From: a virus
Length of the DNA: 34,110 nucleotides
IMG/VR virus record: IMGVR_UViG_3300044701_000467
Span: 1 to 34,110 of that record
Reading direction: 5' to 3' (one strand)
Shown here: one piece after another, positions 1 through 5,946 of the stretch
Numbering within the stretch: position 1 is the stretch's first letter
Layout: each line of letters opens with the position of its first letter
Made by a program: the position numbers and the translations under genes
The notes under the pieces: generated by a model
What the model saw: the letters and a program-made list of their open reading frames with translations, nothing else
Told to the model about the DNA's origin: nothing
The model's database searches: none

Positions 1-157
1 AGGCTTGCATCCCGCAGGCATCACGGTACTGCTGGCCATCCCATACTGCCGCCCAGCACCAGCGCTGCCGGTCATCGTCCAGCGTCACCAGCACCGTCTC
101 ATCGCGCTAGGGGTGATCGCCTGCCGGGTGCCAGATGATCAGTTCCGTGTGCTTCAT
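1..157 (-). pseudogene. Left-edge partial copy of the DUF551-like gene, interrupted by an amber codon
   Basis: The minus-strand ATG at 155-157 begins the same small protein that is complete at 33822-34031. Here A at 109 turns codon 17 (GAG, Glu) into TAG, and the window start cuts off the 3' end. I read this as a duplicate made by the assembly overlap, with a sequencing error or population variant, rather than a second, decayed gene. Confidence 0.6.
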
Positions 158-236
158 TCTGCTCCTTCCATGCTTTGATCAGATCCATCCGCAGCCGGTC
201 AGCAGCTGCATCGCCGCGCTTGGCCCGGACCTCGTT
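1..236. repeat. Terminal direct repeat, left copy (contig overlap)
   Basis: These 236 bases recur at 33875-34110. The only difference is base 109 (A here, C at 33983). The repeat begins and ends inside coding sequence, so it is more likely the overlap of a circular or circularly permuted assembly than a packaged terminal repeat. A true T7-type terminal repeat of this size cannot be excluded. Unique genome length would be about 33,874 bp. Confidence 0.95.
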
Positions 237-449
237 GATGTACATCGCCTTCGTCCAGCGCTTGCTGCGCGGCCCGACTCGATCCGGCAGACGCAGCGCC
301 CATTGCACCTCGCAATGATGCCGCCAGGCTTCACTCTGCAGCCCCACCAGCGTTCCGTCTGGCAGCTGCTTCAGCATCGCGTTGTCGTGTCGCTTCCCGC
401 AAGCGTGACATGCACCATCCGCATTGCCATCGTCTGTTCCTGCCGCCAT
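99..449 (-). CDS. Small phage protein with CxxC motif (DUF7696-like)
   Basis: About 116 residues from the ATG at 449, which has a GGAAGG ribosome binding site 6 nt upstream. An ATG-less extension to 521 is less likely. An N-terminal CHAC motif is followed by a segment LKQLPDGTLVG and a basic helical region ending near WKEQNEAHG. The middle resembles short accessory phage proteins with a 'cysteine - LPDG - CEV..LRLP - KRG' layout, an impression from memory only. It overlaps the zinc-finger gene upstream by about 120 bp in another frame and the next gene by 59 bp. Its 3' end lies in the terminal repeat, where the one mismatch changes Leu (left copy) to Arg (right copy). No function assigned. 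Confidence 0.6.
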   Translation of the reverse strand: MAAGTDDGNADGACHACGKRHDNAMLKQLPDGTLVGLQSEAWRHHCEVQWALRLPDRVGPRSKRWTKAMYINEVRAKRGDAAADRLRMDLIKAWKEQNEAHGTDHLAPGRRSPLAR

Positions 450-528
450 TGCTGACCTTCCAGTCTCCACCCTCGACTTTGTTCCGCTGCTGGCAATGAC
501 TGCAGAAGCGCGTCCCGTCATACGTCAT
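331..528 (-). CDS. Small CxxC/CxxC zinc-finger-like protein
   Basis: A 65-residue frame whose ATG (526-528) overlaps the RusA stop by one base (TGATG), a typical coupled start. CSHC near residues 9-12 and CGWC near 36-39, about 24 residues apart, look like a four-cysteine zinc ribbon. The basic, Arg/Ala-rich tail could contact nucleic acid. Its 3' third overlaps the start of the gene at 99-449, so one of the two may not be expressed; the coupled start favours this one being real. Function unknown. Confidence 0.55.
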   Translation of the reverse strand: MTYDGTRFCSHCQQRNKVEGGDWKVSNGGRNRRWQCGWCMSRLREATRQRDAEAAARRNAGGAAE

Positions 529-953
529 CAATCGATCACCTCGTGCATGTGAACCTCAATCCCTGGTGCCGCCGCGTAGCGCTTGCTCACGGTCAGCCTC
601 ACCACCTGCTTGTCGTCGATGTAGGCAACCCCGTTGCAGGCGTCCAGCACCGCCTTTGCCACGTTGTCCAGATCAGGCTTGCCCGGTATTTCCACACCCT
701 GCAGCGCCGCTTCCCGGCGCTTCCGCGGCCAACTGGCAGGCACCCGGCAGCTGATGTCGATCCGCACCGCCCAAGCGCTCTCAGTCGGTGCCAGCGAACC
801 CATAGCGGTCTGACAGGCATCAGCGACCTGCGCCTCCCATGCCGCGGTCTTGGCTGGCGTGTACAGGCGCGGCCTGCCGCCAATCGTTGACACTCGCGGC
901 CTGCCCTTGCCGACAGCATCGCCATCCAGCCAGAAGTAAAGCGACAGGCTCAT
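528..953 (-). CDS. rusA: RusA-like Holliday junction resolvase
   Basis: A 141-residue protein of usual RusA length (about 120-140). RusA enzymes are dimeric, metal-dependent endonucleases that cut four-way junctions, here probably resolving recombination intermediates made by the RecT/exonuclease pair. The GKGRPR segment (residues 15-20), KPDLDN (92-97, Asp94 and Asp96) and IDDKQV (112-117) match the acidic active-site pattern of the family. The start at 953 is chosen because ATG overlaps the upstream stop as ATGA and removes a 29-residue non-conserved extension. It lies in the leftward early operon between a small coupled gene and a zinc-finger gene. Confidence 0.9.
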   Translation of the reverse strand: MSLSLYFWLDGDAVGKGRPRVSTIGGRPRLYTPAKTAAWEAQVADACQTAMGSLAPTESAWAVRIDISCRVPASWPRKRREAALQGVEIPGKPDLDNVAKAVLDACNGVAYIDDKQVVRLTVSKRYAAAPGIEVHMHEVID

Positions 954-1159
954 TCGCGCCACGCTGCCCGCTGCAGCACCCGGACATGACAACTGTGGTG
1001 CAGCGTCGTCAGCTTGCCCTGGCCCTGCTTGCGTACCCAATGCCGAGTCCCGCCCGGTGTCTCCAGGTCGCGGTGGTGGTACTCGTAGACTTCTCCGGTG
1101 CGCGACAGCTCAAACCAGTCGCCGACCTGCATGTTGCGGACTCTCACGATGTCGCTCAC
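950..1159 (-). CDS. Small unknown phage protein
   Basis: A 69-residue protein starting with GTG at 1159. The GTG overlaps the stop of the ribbon-helix-helix gene (GTGA), and its own stop overlaps the rusA start (ATGA), so all three are translationally coupled. The N-terminal half (VGDWFELSRTGEVYEY) suggests a small beta-barrel/SH3-like fold. The rest is rich in His, Arg and Cys. I do not recognise a family. Placement directly before the resolvase suggests an early accessory role. Confidence 0.65.
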   Translation of the reverse strand: MSDIVRVRNMQVGDWFELSRTGEVYEYHHRDLETPGGTRHWVRKQGQGKLTTLHHSCHVRVLQRAAWRE

Positions 1160-1341
1160 CGCCGCGGCCCCAGCAAGCGCTGCAGCCTGACCTGTACATC
1201 CCCGGTCTGCACCAGGTGAGCATGGATCAGCCCCTCAATGATGCTGGCCCGGCTCTGCCGCTGCTGATCTGCAGCACGGTCGAGCAGCGCCCTGGCATCC
1301 GGTCGCAACCGGATCAAGATCGGTTTCAATGTCTCTTTCAT
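1156..1341 (-). CDS. Ribbon-helix-helix (Arc/CopG-like) DNA-binding protein, putative regulator
   Basis: A 61-residue protein. KPILIRLRPDARALLDRAADQ followed by SRASIIEGLIHAHL reads as one beta strand and two helices, the layout of ribbon-helix-helix repressors, which bind palindromic operators as dimers. It is the first gene of the leftward unit, and a GATATCG-N3-CGGTATC dyad lies 8 bp upstream of the ATG. No convincing Shine-Dalgarno is visible. I infer autoregulation and perhaps control of the other three dyad sites. Other possibilities are a plasmid-type antitoxin or a simple accessory DNA-binding protein. Confidence 0.75.
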   Translation of the reverse strand: MKETLKPILIRLRPDARALLDRAADQQRQSRASIIEGLIHAHLVQTGDVQVRLQRLLGPRR

Positions 1342-1349
1342 GCGATCAT

Positions 1350-1366
1350 GATATCGGCGCGGTATC
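1350..1366. promoter_or_regulatory. Operator dyad 1: GATATCG-GCG-CGGTATC
   Basis: Seven-base arms around a three-base centre, six of seven pairs symmetric. It sits 8 bp upstream of the ribbon-helix-helix start codon. It matches 15 of 17 bases of the dyad at 27419-27435. Confidence 0.6.
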
Positions 1367-1407
1367 AGATGTCCAGCACACCGCCAGCACCTGCTGCTCA
1401 GAGGAGG

Positions 1408-1437
1408 ATTAGGTTTTGCCTATCGTGTCATCGGCAA
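1408..1437 (-). promoter_or_regulatory. Possible leftward sigma70-type promoter
   Basis: On the minus strand TTGCCG (1437-1432) and CCTAAT (1413-1408) are 18 bp apart, each matching four of six consensus bases. Transcription would start near 1400 and run through operator dyad 1 into the ribbon-helix-helix gene. Weak by sequence alone; supported by position. Confidence 0.35.
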
Positions 1438-1494
1438 CGATCAAAAAATATTCCAACACAGACCTTCGATTCGCTGGCATAGTTCAGTCCATGC

Positions 1495-1511
1495 GATGTC
1501 ACAACGATATC
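1495..1511. promoter_or_regulatory. Operator dyad 2: GATGTCA-CAA-CGATATC
   Basis: Same 7-3-7 format as the other dyads, five of seven pairs symmetric, with one perfect CGATATC arm. It lies between the possible extended -10 (1475-1483) and the first rightward gene, where a bound repressor would block rightward transcription. Confidence 0.5.
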
Positions 1512-1518
1512 GCAACAC

Positions 1519-1540
1519 ACAACAGGAGCAGACGACATGA
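1519..1540 (+). repeat. Duplicated leader/ribosome binding site, copy 1
   Basis: 22 bases including AGGAG, an 8-nt spacer, ATG and the next A. They are identical to 1795-1816. It gives the first rightward gene the same translation-initiation region as the gene behind the ribozyme. Confidence 0.9.
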
Positions 1541-1740
1541 GCAAGCAATATTCCTACGAACAGATCGCCAGCGACTATGCCCTCTGGGCACAGTTCGTTG
1601 ATTTCTACGGTGTAATGGGCGAGGGCGAATTCAACTGCCTGAGCGTATCGGAAAAAATCAAGATTCAGATTGACGCATTCGGGCCTGAAAACGATGACGA
1701 TTTTGCTGCCGAGGCTGCAGCCTGGGATGCGCGTTTCTAA
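1537..1740 (+). CDS. Small acidic early protein, unknown
   Basis: A 67-residue, strongly acidic protein and the first gene of the rightward unit. It has a good AGGAG ribosome binding site within a 22-nt leader that is repeated in front of the next gene. The N-terminus (YSYEQIASDYALWAQFVD) looks helical; the C-terminus ends in an Asp/Glu/Ala-rich stretch (ENDDDFAAEAAAW). Small acidic proteins made first after infection often inhibit host DNA-binding enzymes or act as DNA mimics, but nothing here proves that. Its stop codon (followed at once by a second TAA) ends 3 bp before a hammerhead ribozyme, so its mRNA probably ends or is processed there. Confidence 0.75.
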   Translation: MSKQYSYEQIASDYALWAQFVDFYGVMGEGEFNCLSVSEKIKIQIDAFGPENDDDFAAEAAAWDARF

Positions 1741-1743
1741 TAA

Positions 1744-1793
1744 GGACGAAACCCCGAAAGGGGTCCAGGCGTAACGCGCCTGCTGATGAGTCC
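1744..1793 (+). ncRNA. Type II hammerhead self-cleaving ribozyme
   Basis: All core elements are present in the circularly permuted type II order. Stem II 5' strand GGAC (1744-1747) is followed by core GAAA (1748-1751). Stem III is CCCC/GGGG (1752-1755/1760-1763), capped by a GAAA tetraloop. U1764-C1765 is the cleavage dinucleotide. Stem I is CAGGCG/CGCCTG (1766-1771/1777-1782) with loop TAACG. Core CTGATGA (1783-1789) precedes stem II 3' strand GTCC (1790-1793). A1751-U1764 closes the core beside stem III. Self-cleavage is expected between C1765 and C1766. It exactly fills the gap between a stop codon and the duplicated leader of the next gene, so it would separate the first cistron from downstream early mRNA and leave a 5'-hydroxyl hairpin ahead of the second. 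Confidence 0.93.
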
Positions 1794-1794
1794 A

Positions 1795-1816
1795 ACAACA
1801 GGAGCAGACGACATGA
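1795..1816 (+). repeat. Duplicated leader/ribosome binding site, copy 2
   Basis: Exact 22-base copy of 1519-1540, ending in the start codon of the next gene and beginning one base after the ribozyme. Together with the ribozyme it ensures the cleaved downstream mRNA keeps a complete translation start. Confidence 0.9.
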
Positions 1817-2040
1817 CTTACCTCTACACCGTCAAAGCAAATCACCTGATCCGCGATGCAGAGCAAATTGAGCGCGATGCCGAACAGTCCCTGCAAGCCT
1901 GGATCATTCTCGGGCAAGGAGACAAGTACGGTGTTGCGATGAGTAAAGCCCGCGCCCTGCGCGCAGCGGCATCCGAGCGTAGTGTGGCGACCCGCCGAGA
2001 GATTCTTCGCAACTCCGGGTTTGTTGTGAAAACCGCCTGA
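1813..2040 (+). CDS. Small helical early protein, unknown
   Basis: A 75-residue protein. The ATG at 1813 is preferred to an upstream in-frame ATG at 1786 because the AGGAG site and the shared 22-nt leader point to it, and the upstream start lies inside the ribozyme core. The sequence is mostly amphipathic helix (DAEQIERDAEQSLQAW, then Ala/Arg-rich SKARALRAAASERS). It shows no similarity to the acidic protein before it, despite the identical leaders. Family not recognised. Confidence 0.75.
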   Translation: MTYLYTVKANHLIRDAEQIERDAEQSLQAWIILGQGDKYGVAMSKARALRAAASERSVATRREILRNSGFVVKTA

Positions 2041-2053
2041 TCAGGACAAAACA

Positions 2054-2704
2054 ATGTACATCGCCTACTACCGCGTATCAACCGACCGCCAGGGCAAGTC
2101 CGGCCTTGGCCTCGAGGCCCAGCGCAACGCAGTTCTGGCGCACATCGCCGGTGCGCCGCTGCTCGCCGAGTACACCGAGGTCGAGTCCGGTCGCAAGGCT
2201 GATCGCCCTCAGCTGCTGGCTGCGCTTGCTGCCGCCAAAAAAGCCAAGGCCACCCTCATCATCGCCAAGCTGGACCGCCTGGCCCGCAATGTGCACTTCA
2301 TCTCCGGCCTGCTCGAGTCCGGTGTCGCGTTCCGCTGCGCTGACATGCCCGAGGCTGACCGCACGTGGCTGCAGATGAGCGCCGTGTTCGCCGAATGGGA
2401 AGCGCGAAAGATCGGCGAGCGCACCAGCGCCGCGCTACAGGCTGCGAAGGCCCGCGGTGTTGTGCTGGGTTCACCCACCCCCGAGCGTGGCGCTGCAGCC
2501 GTTTCTGACGCCGCCCAGCGCTATGCTCTCGCGCTGGCCCCGGTCATCGCAGAGATCAAGGCAGCCGGTGCCGTGACCCTGCGTGACATCGCTGCGCAGC
2601 TGCAGGCCCGCAGCGTCAAGACCGCCCGCGGTGGCCTGGCATGGTCAGCGCAGCAGGTCAGCAACCTGATCAACCGTCTCAACCAAGAGGAGATCGCAGC
2701 ATGA
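2054..2704 (+). CDS. Small serine recombinase (resolvase/invertase family)
   Basis: A 216-residue protein of resolvase size, far shorter than large serine integrases. YYRVSTDRQ puts the nucleophile at Ser9 with Arg7 beside it. ESGRKADRP (44-52) and LDRLARN (73-79) are the arginine-bearing motifs of the catalytic domain. A C-terminal segment from about residue 175 (LRDIAAQLQARS, then WSAQQVSNLINR) fits the helix-turn-helix. Such enzymes synapse two short sites and exchange strands through a 5'-phosphoserine link. In this phage it could resolve multimers, invert DNA or serve as an integrase; no inverted fibre segment or attachment site is evident. Its stop overlaps the next start (ATGA). Confidence 0.9.
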   Translation: MYIAYYRVSTDRQGKSGLGLEAQRNAVLAHIAGAPLLAEYTEVESGRKADRPQLLAALAAAKKAKATLIIAKLDRLARNVHFISGLLESGVAFRCADMPEADRTWLQMSAVFAEWEARKIGERTSAALQAAKARGVVLGSPTPERGAAAVSDAAQRYALALAPVIAEIKAAGAVTLRDIAAQLQARSVKTARGGLAWSAQQVSNLINRLNQEEIAA

Positions 2705-2901
2705 ACAAGCCCCTTTGCAAGGTCGCAATCGGCAGCGCTTATCAGCGCCCGCTCCGGCGGGACTTCACCAAGGAGGAGATCTTCTGGCAGGCCCGCCTGC
2801 TGGACCAGCGCGAGGGACTCACCGCCTCGCAGGTGATTGGCTCGGTGCTGCAGCTGCTCGCATGGATCGGAATGATAGGACTGATGCTATGGATCGCGTG
2901 A
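2701..2901 (+). CDS. Small protein with C-terminal membrane segment
   Basis: A 66-residue protein. ATG at 2701 overlaps the recombinase stop (ATGA), with a GAGGAG site in the end of the recombinase gene. The N-terminal half is basic; residues about 45-65 (VIGSVLQLLAWIGMIGLMLWI) form one hydrophobic segment ending the protein, so it is probably a tail-anchored inner-membrane protein. Its stop overlaps the next ATG (TGATG). Possible roles are superinfection exclusion or membrane anchoring of a recombination complex; neither is shown. Confidence 0.7.
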   Translation: MNKPLCKVAIGSAYQRPLRRDFTKEEIFWQARLLDQREGLTASQVIGSVLQLLAWIGMIGLMLWIA

Positions 2902-3299
2902 TGCTTGACGATGCCTTTCAGACGCGGCAATGCGAGAAGCTGCTGGCCAGCGTTGTCGCCAACGCCCTGCGCGATCTGGCTGCAGGACGGGACCAGCGCT
3001 GGGATCGCGCTCGAAAACCCGGCGACCGTGAGATGACCATCTCGGGTCACTCGTTCACCGCTGCCCGGTTCCTGTTCGACACGGAAGCAACAGGCGTTGA
3101 TGCCTACCTGGAATGGCTCGACATCGATGTCGGGCATTTCAGGCAGCGCCTGCTTGAAACCATCTACGATCAAAGTCCGCACTCGGTAGGAGGCTGGGAC
3201 TCAAGCCAGCGCCGCATGATGAGGATCAACTACGAAGCGTGGCGCAAACTGCGCCACGGGGACACCAGCCGCTTCGAGGAGGATGAGGATGACAACTGA
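2901..3299 (+). CDS. Unknown early phage protein
   Basis: A 132-residue protein from the ATG at 2901, which overlaps the upstream stop. An ATG at 2889 would add four residues. The upstream open frame to 2715 is the shadow of the preceding gene. It contains a segment (FTAARFLFDTEATGVDAYLEWLDID) typical of small accessory phage proteins, and an acidic tail FEEDEDDN. No catalytic motif is visible. It sits in the recombination operon and is followed by a coupled gene starting 11 bp before its stop. Confidence 0.65.
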   Translation: MLDDAFQTRQCEKLLASVVANALRDLAAGRDQRWDRARKPGDREMTISGHSFTAARFLFDTEATGVDAYLEWLDIDVGHFRQRLLETIYDQSPHSVGGWDSSQRRMMRINYEAWRKLRHGDTSRFEEDEDDN

Positions 3300-3585
3300 A
3301 GCACAGGAGATCAAGGATCAGGCGCTTGACTCGCACGAAGAGCGGCACCGGGAATGGATACTGTCCGCCAGGCGACAGGCCATTGCAGTCGCCACCGACT
3401 TCGGCAGCGTCAGCATCAACGATGTGCGACCGCGCTGCCCGCTGCCCGATGGAGCGCACCCCTCGCTCTATGGCGCAGTTTTCAGGACTCCGGCGCTCCG
3501 TGCTGCCGGGTATGTCGTCGCGTTCCACCCCGAGTCACACGGTCGAGCCGTGCGTTCATACAAGCTCAACAACGAGGAGCATTGA
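3289..3585 (+). CDS. Unknown phage protein, possible DNA-binding accessory
   Basis: A 98-residue protein. ATG at 3289 follows a GAGGAGGATGAGG site and overlaps the upstream gene by 11 bp. The N-terminal half is a charged helix; the second half (VSINDVRPRCPLPDGAHPSLYGAVFR...GYV) resembles small phage proteins found beside recombination or replication genes that read as a winged-helix-like fold. That is from general familiarity, not a search. It is followed directly by the exonuclease gene. Confidence 0.65.
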   Translation: MTTEAQEIKDQALDSHEERHREWILSARRQAIAVATDFGSVSINDVRPRCPLPDGAHPSLYGAVFRTPALRAAGYVVAFHPESHGRAVRSYKLNNEEH

Positions 3586-3586
3586 C

Positions 3587-4540
3587 ATGGTAGGCAAGGT
3601 AACACCCAACACGATGATGAGCGCCAGCCGTATCCCGGCGCTGCTCGGCATGAGCAAGTACGCATCCCGCAACGATACCCTGCAGGCGGTAATTGCCGCC
3701 CACCAGGGCATCGAAGAACCCTGGAAAGGGTCAGAGGCTGCGGAATGGGGCAACGCGCTTGAGCCGACGATTCTGGCCGAGGCTGCCCGCCGCCTGCAGC
3801 TGCGTGATCTGCAGCTCGATCACCCCGAGGCACGGTTCCACCCGGATCTGCCGCTGGCCTGCAGCCTGGACGGGACCGCTGATGGTGGTGGACAGCGCCT
3901 GGTGTCTGACCCGGCGAGCGGCATCATCGTCGTCGGTCAGGACTCGATTGCGCTTGACGGCATCGGTGTCCTCGAAGCCAAGCTCACCAGCAGCTGGCCC
4001 GAGGATGTTCCTGCGCTCGACCGCGGCCCCCTCCAGCTGCAGGCGCAGATGGACATCATCGGCGCAAAGTGGGGAGCGGTGTGCGTGTTGTATCAGGGGA
4101 TCGAGTTGAGGGTTTTCTTGTTCGCCCCGCACCCCGAGTCGCTGGCTGCGATCAGCAATGCGGTGTTCGACTTCGACAGACGGGTGCAGTTCTGGCGGGA
4201 CACCGGAGCGATTGACTGGTACCCAGCTGACCAGGCTGGCGACACCGAGCGGATCTTCCCGGTCGCGGAAGACACGCAGATCGATCTACCTGCTCATGCC
4301 GCGATCCTGATCGACGACATGCAGAAAGCCGCTGCTGATATCGAGGATGCACAGGCTCGCAAGACCAAGGCAGAGACGGAACTCAAGCTGCTGCTTGGCA
4401 CGGCAACCGAAGGCAGGCTCGGATCGACTATCGTGCGCTGGCCGATGCGACACTACAAAGCCCAGCCCGAGAAGATCACCCCGGCTAAAGCCGCCTACAG
4501 CATCAGGCAGTCCACCCTCGCGCTGAAGGAAGCAAAATGA
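3587..4540 (+). CDS. YqaJ-like viral recombinase, 5'-3' exonuclease
   Basis: A 317-residue protein with a GAGGAG site 8 nt before the ATG. ASRIPALLGMSKYASRNDTL (about 13-32), WGNALEP (near 54-60), CSLDGTAD (near 96-103), VLEAKL (near 131-136) and LQLQAQMDI (near 153-161) follow the order of the YqaJ/lambda-exonuclease fold. Asp in SLDG and Glu/Lys in LEAKL form the metal-binding active site. Such enzymes degrade one strand of double-stranded DNA to expose single strands for a RecT-type annealase, and one is encoded downstream. The C-terminal 90 residues are helical. The stop overlaps the next ATG (ATGA). Confidence 0.9.
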   Translation: MVGKVTPNTMMSASRIPALLGMSKYASRNDTLQAVIAAHQGIEEPWKGSEAAEWGNALEPTILAEAARRLQLRDLQLDHPEARFHPDLPLACSLDGTADGGGQRLVSDPASGIIVVGQDSIALDGIGVLEAKLTSSWPEDVPALDRGPLQLQAQMDIIGAKWGAVCVLYQGIELRVFLFAPHPESLAAISNAVFDFDRRVQFWRDTGAIDWYPADQAGDTERIFPVAEDTQIDLPAHAAILIDDMQKAAADIEDAQARKTKAETELKLLLGTATEGRLGSTIVRWPMRHYKAQPEKITPAKAAYSIRQSTLALKEAK

Positions 4541-4707
4541 TCAGCGCTTACACCCTGGCGACCTGCCTTCAAGTCATCGAGGATGCGCTCGCAATGATGC
4601 CGATGAGCATCGAGCGGCGCACCGATCTGATCCTGGCGAAGAGCGAACTGCGCTACGAACTGGAGCAGGTGAGAATCAAGATCAAGGAGGAAAGCAATGG
4701 AAGATGA
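4537..4707 (+). CDS. Microprotein between exonuclease and annealase
   Basis: A 56-residue frame whose ATG overlaps the exonuclease stop (ATGA) and whose last 11 bases overlap the next gene. It is predicted as two helices, the second charged (LAKSELRYELEQVRIKIKEE) and coiled-coil-like. Coupling and position suggest a helper of the recombination pair. Family not recognised. Confidence 0.65.
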   Translation: MISAYTLATCLQVIEDALAMMPMSIERRTDLILAKSELRYELEQVRIKIKEESNGR

Positions 4708-4855
4708 CCCGATCCTGTTTGCGTATGACCGAGCGGTGCTGGCCCTGCAGTCGGCCATCCCCGGCCTCGAGGAAGAGCGAGCGTATGAGGTGGTCACAGC
4801 GATTAGCCTGGCCATCATCGAGAACATCAAGGATCACTTCAAGGAAGAGCAATGA
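4697..4855 (+). CDS. Acidic microprotein upstream of recT
   Basis: A 52-residue protein with a strong AAGGAGG ribosome binding site. It overlaps the previous gene by 11 bp and the recT-like gene by four (ATGA). Acidic N-terminus (MEDDP) and helical remainder. Unknown function; the tight coupling on both sides argues that it is translated. Confidence 0.65.
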   Translation: MEDDPILFAYDRAVLALQSAIPGLEEERAYEVVTAISLAIIENIKDHFKEEQ

Positions 4856-5946
4856 CAGCATTGACGACACACCGCGGCTTCGCGCCCGCCACCATGAGCG
4901 AGGCCATCGAGTTCAGCCGTATGCTCGCCGAATCGAGCATGGTCCCGAAAGCCTATCAAGGCAAGCCGCAGGACATCATGGTCTGCGTTCAATGGGGATA
5001 TGAGATCGGCCTGGCCCCGATGCAGGCGCTCCAGAACATCGCGGTCATCAACGGCAAGCCGTCAGTCTACGGTGACGCGGCAATGGCGCTGGTGCAGGCC
5101 AGCCCCGTCTGCGAGGATGTGCAGGAATACTTCGAGGGTGAGGGTTCACCGAACCCGGTCGCCGTCTGTGTGGCCAAGCGCCGCGGTCGCAACCCGGTGA
5201 CCGCACGGTTCAGCGTCGAGGATGCCAAGCGAGCGGGACTCTGGGGCAAAGCAGGACCCTGGCAAGCGTACCCCAAGCGCATGATGCAGATGAGAGCGCG
5301 AGGCTTCGCGCTGCGCGATGCGTTCCCCGATGTCCTCAAAGGGTTGATCACCGCGGAGGAAGCGCAGGATTACCCGGCAGAAGCAGCGCCGCGGGAGCGT
5401 GACATCACCCCGCGCAACCCGCTGGATCGGATCGCCGCCCCGGTCGGTGTGCCGATCACCGCCCCGGCAGTCATCGAGCAGCAGCTGGCCGACACCATCG
5501 ATCCCGATGAGCAGGCGGCGGCATTCGAGCAGATCACCGCCGAGATTCAGGAGGCAGGGATTGAGGTGATCGAGATCCCCGAGGTAGTCGAGGCAATCGA
5601 GGAGCGAGCGGCAATCATCGAAGAGTCAGGTGTGCCGCCCGACCAGGCGCTGCAGAAGGCCGTCGAGCAGGAAGGATACCCGCTGCGAGTACCCGGAAAG
5701 ACCGAGCCGCACTCGATGCACATCAGCCTTGAGGATTGGCTGGTGGCCTACAACCAGCTGGCCGATAAGACCGCGACCGCTGGCCGAGCAGAGCCGCGTA
5801 CCCGCATGACCAAGCTGCGCGAACTGAAGGAGGCCAATGAGAAGGTCACCGACAGGCTGGCCCCGGTCCTGCAGTCGGTGCTGAATGCCGCTCACCAGCG
5901 CCGCCTGAAGATCCTCGGTGCAAGCCTGGACCCTAGCCAGAAGTAG
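4852..5946 (+). CDS. recT: RecT-family single-strand annealing protein
   Basis: A 364-residue protein. Residues about 10-185 carry the RecT-like pattern: PATMSEAIEFSRMLAESSMV, then KPQDIMVCVQWGYEIGLAPM, INGKPSVYGDAAMAL, and WGKAGPWQAYPKRMMQMRARGFALRDAFPD. Such proteins anneal complementary single strands made by the partner exonuclease encoded upstream. The C-terminal half (from about residue 190) is an extension rich in Ala, Glu and Ile that is not part of the annealing core, followed by a basic helical tail. It may bind SSB or other partners. It is the last rightward gene and its 3' end overlaps the endolysin gene tail to tail by 14 bp. Confidence 0.88.
   Translation: MTALTTHRGFAPATMSEAIEFSRMLAESSMVPKAYQGKPQDIMVCVQWGYEIGLAPMQALQNIAVINGKPSVYGDAAMALVQASPVCEDVQEYFEGEGSPNPVAVCVAKRRGRNPVTARFSVEDAKRAGLWGKAGPWQAYPKRMMQMRARGFALRDAFPDVLKGLITAEEAQDYPAEAAPRERDITPRNPLDRIAAPVGVPITAPAVIEQQLADTIDPDEQAAAFEQITAEIQEAGIEVIEIPEVVEAIEERAAIIEESGVPPDQALQKAVEQEGYPLRVPGKTEPHSMHISLEDWLVAYNQLADKTATAGRAEPRTRMTKLRELKEANEKVTDRLAPVLQSVLNAAHQRRLKILGASLDPSQK

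Larger units (their letters stand above)
1342..1536. promoter_or_regulatory. Divergent control region between leftward and rightward units
   Basis: 195 bp without a gene, from which both transcription units diverge. It contains two copies of the operator dyad (1350-1366, 1495-1511). It also has an inverted repeat TTGCC...GGCAA (1416-1420/1433-1437), which could supply the -35 element for a leftward promoter, and an extended -10-like TGGCATAGT (1475-1483) for a rightward one. This is the lambda-like 'switch' position of the genome, but no lambda-type repressor gene is present beside it. Confidence 0.7.

Noticed and set aside
1441-1917. 158-codon minus-strand frame across the control region and ribozyme
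   Set aside because: It runs antisense to two small genes with strong ribosome binding sites and through the ribozyme; a shadow frame.
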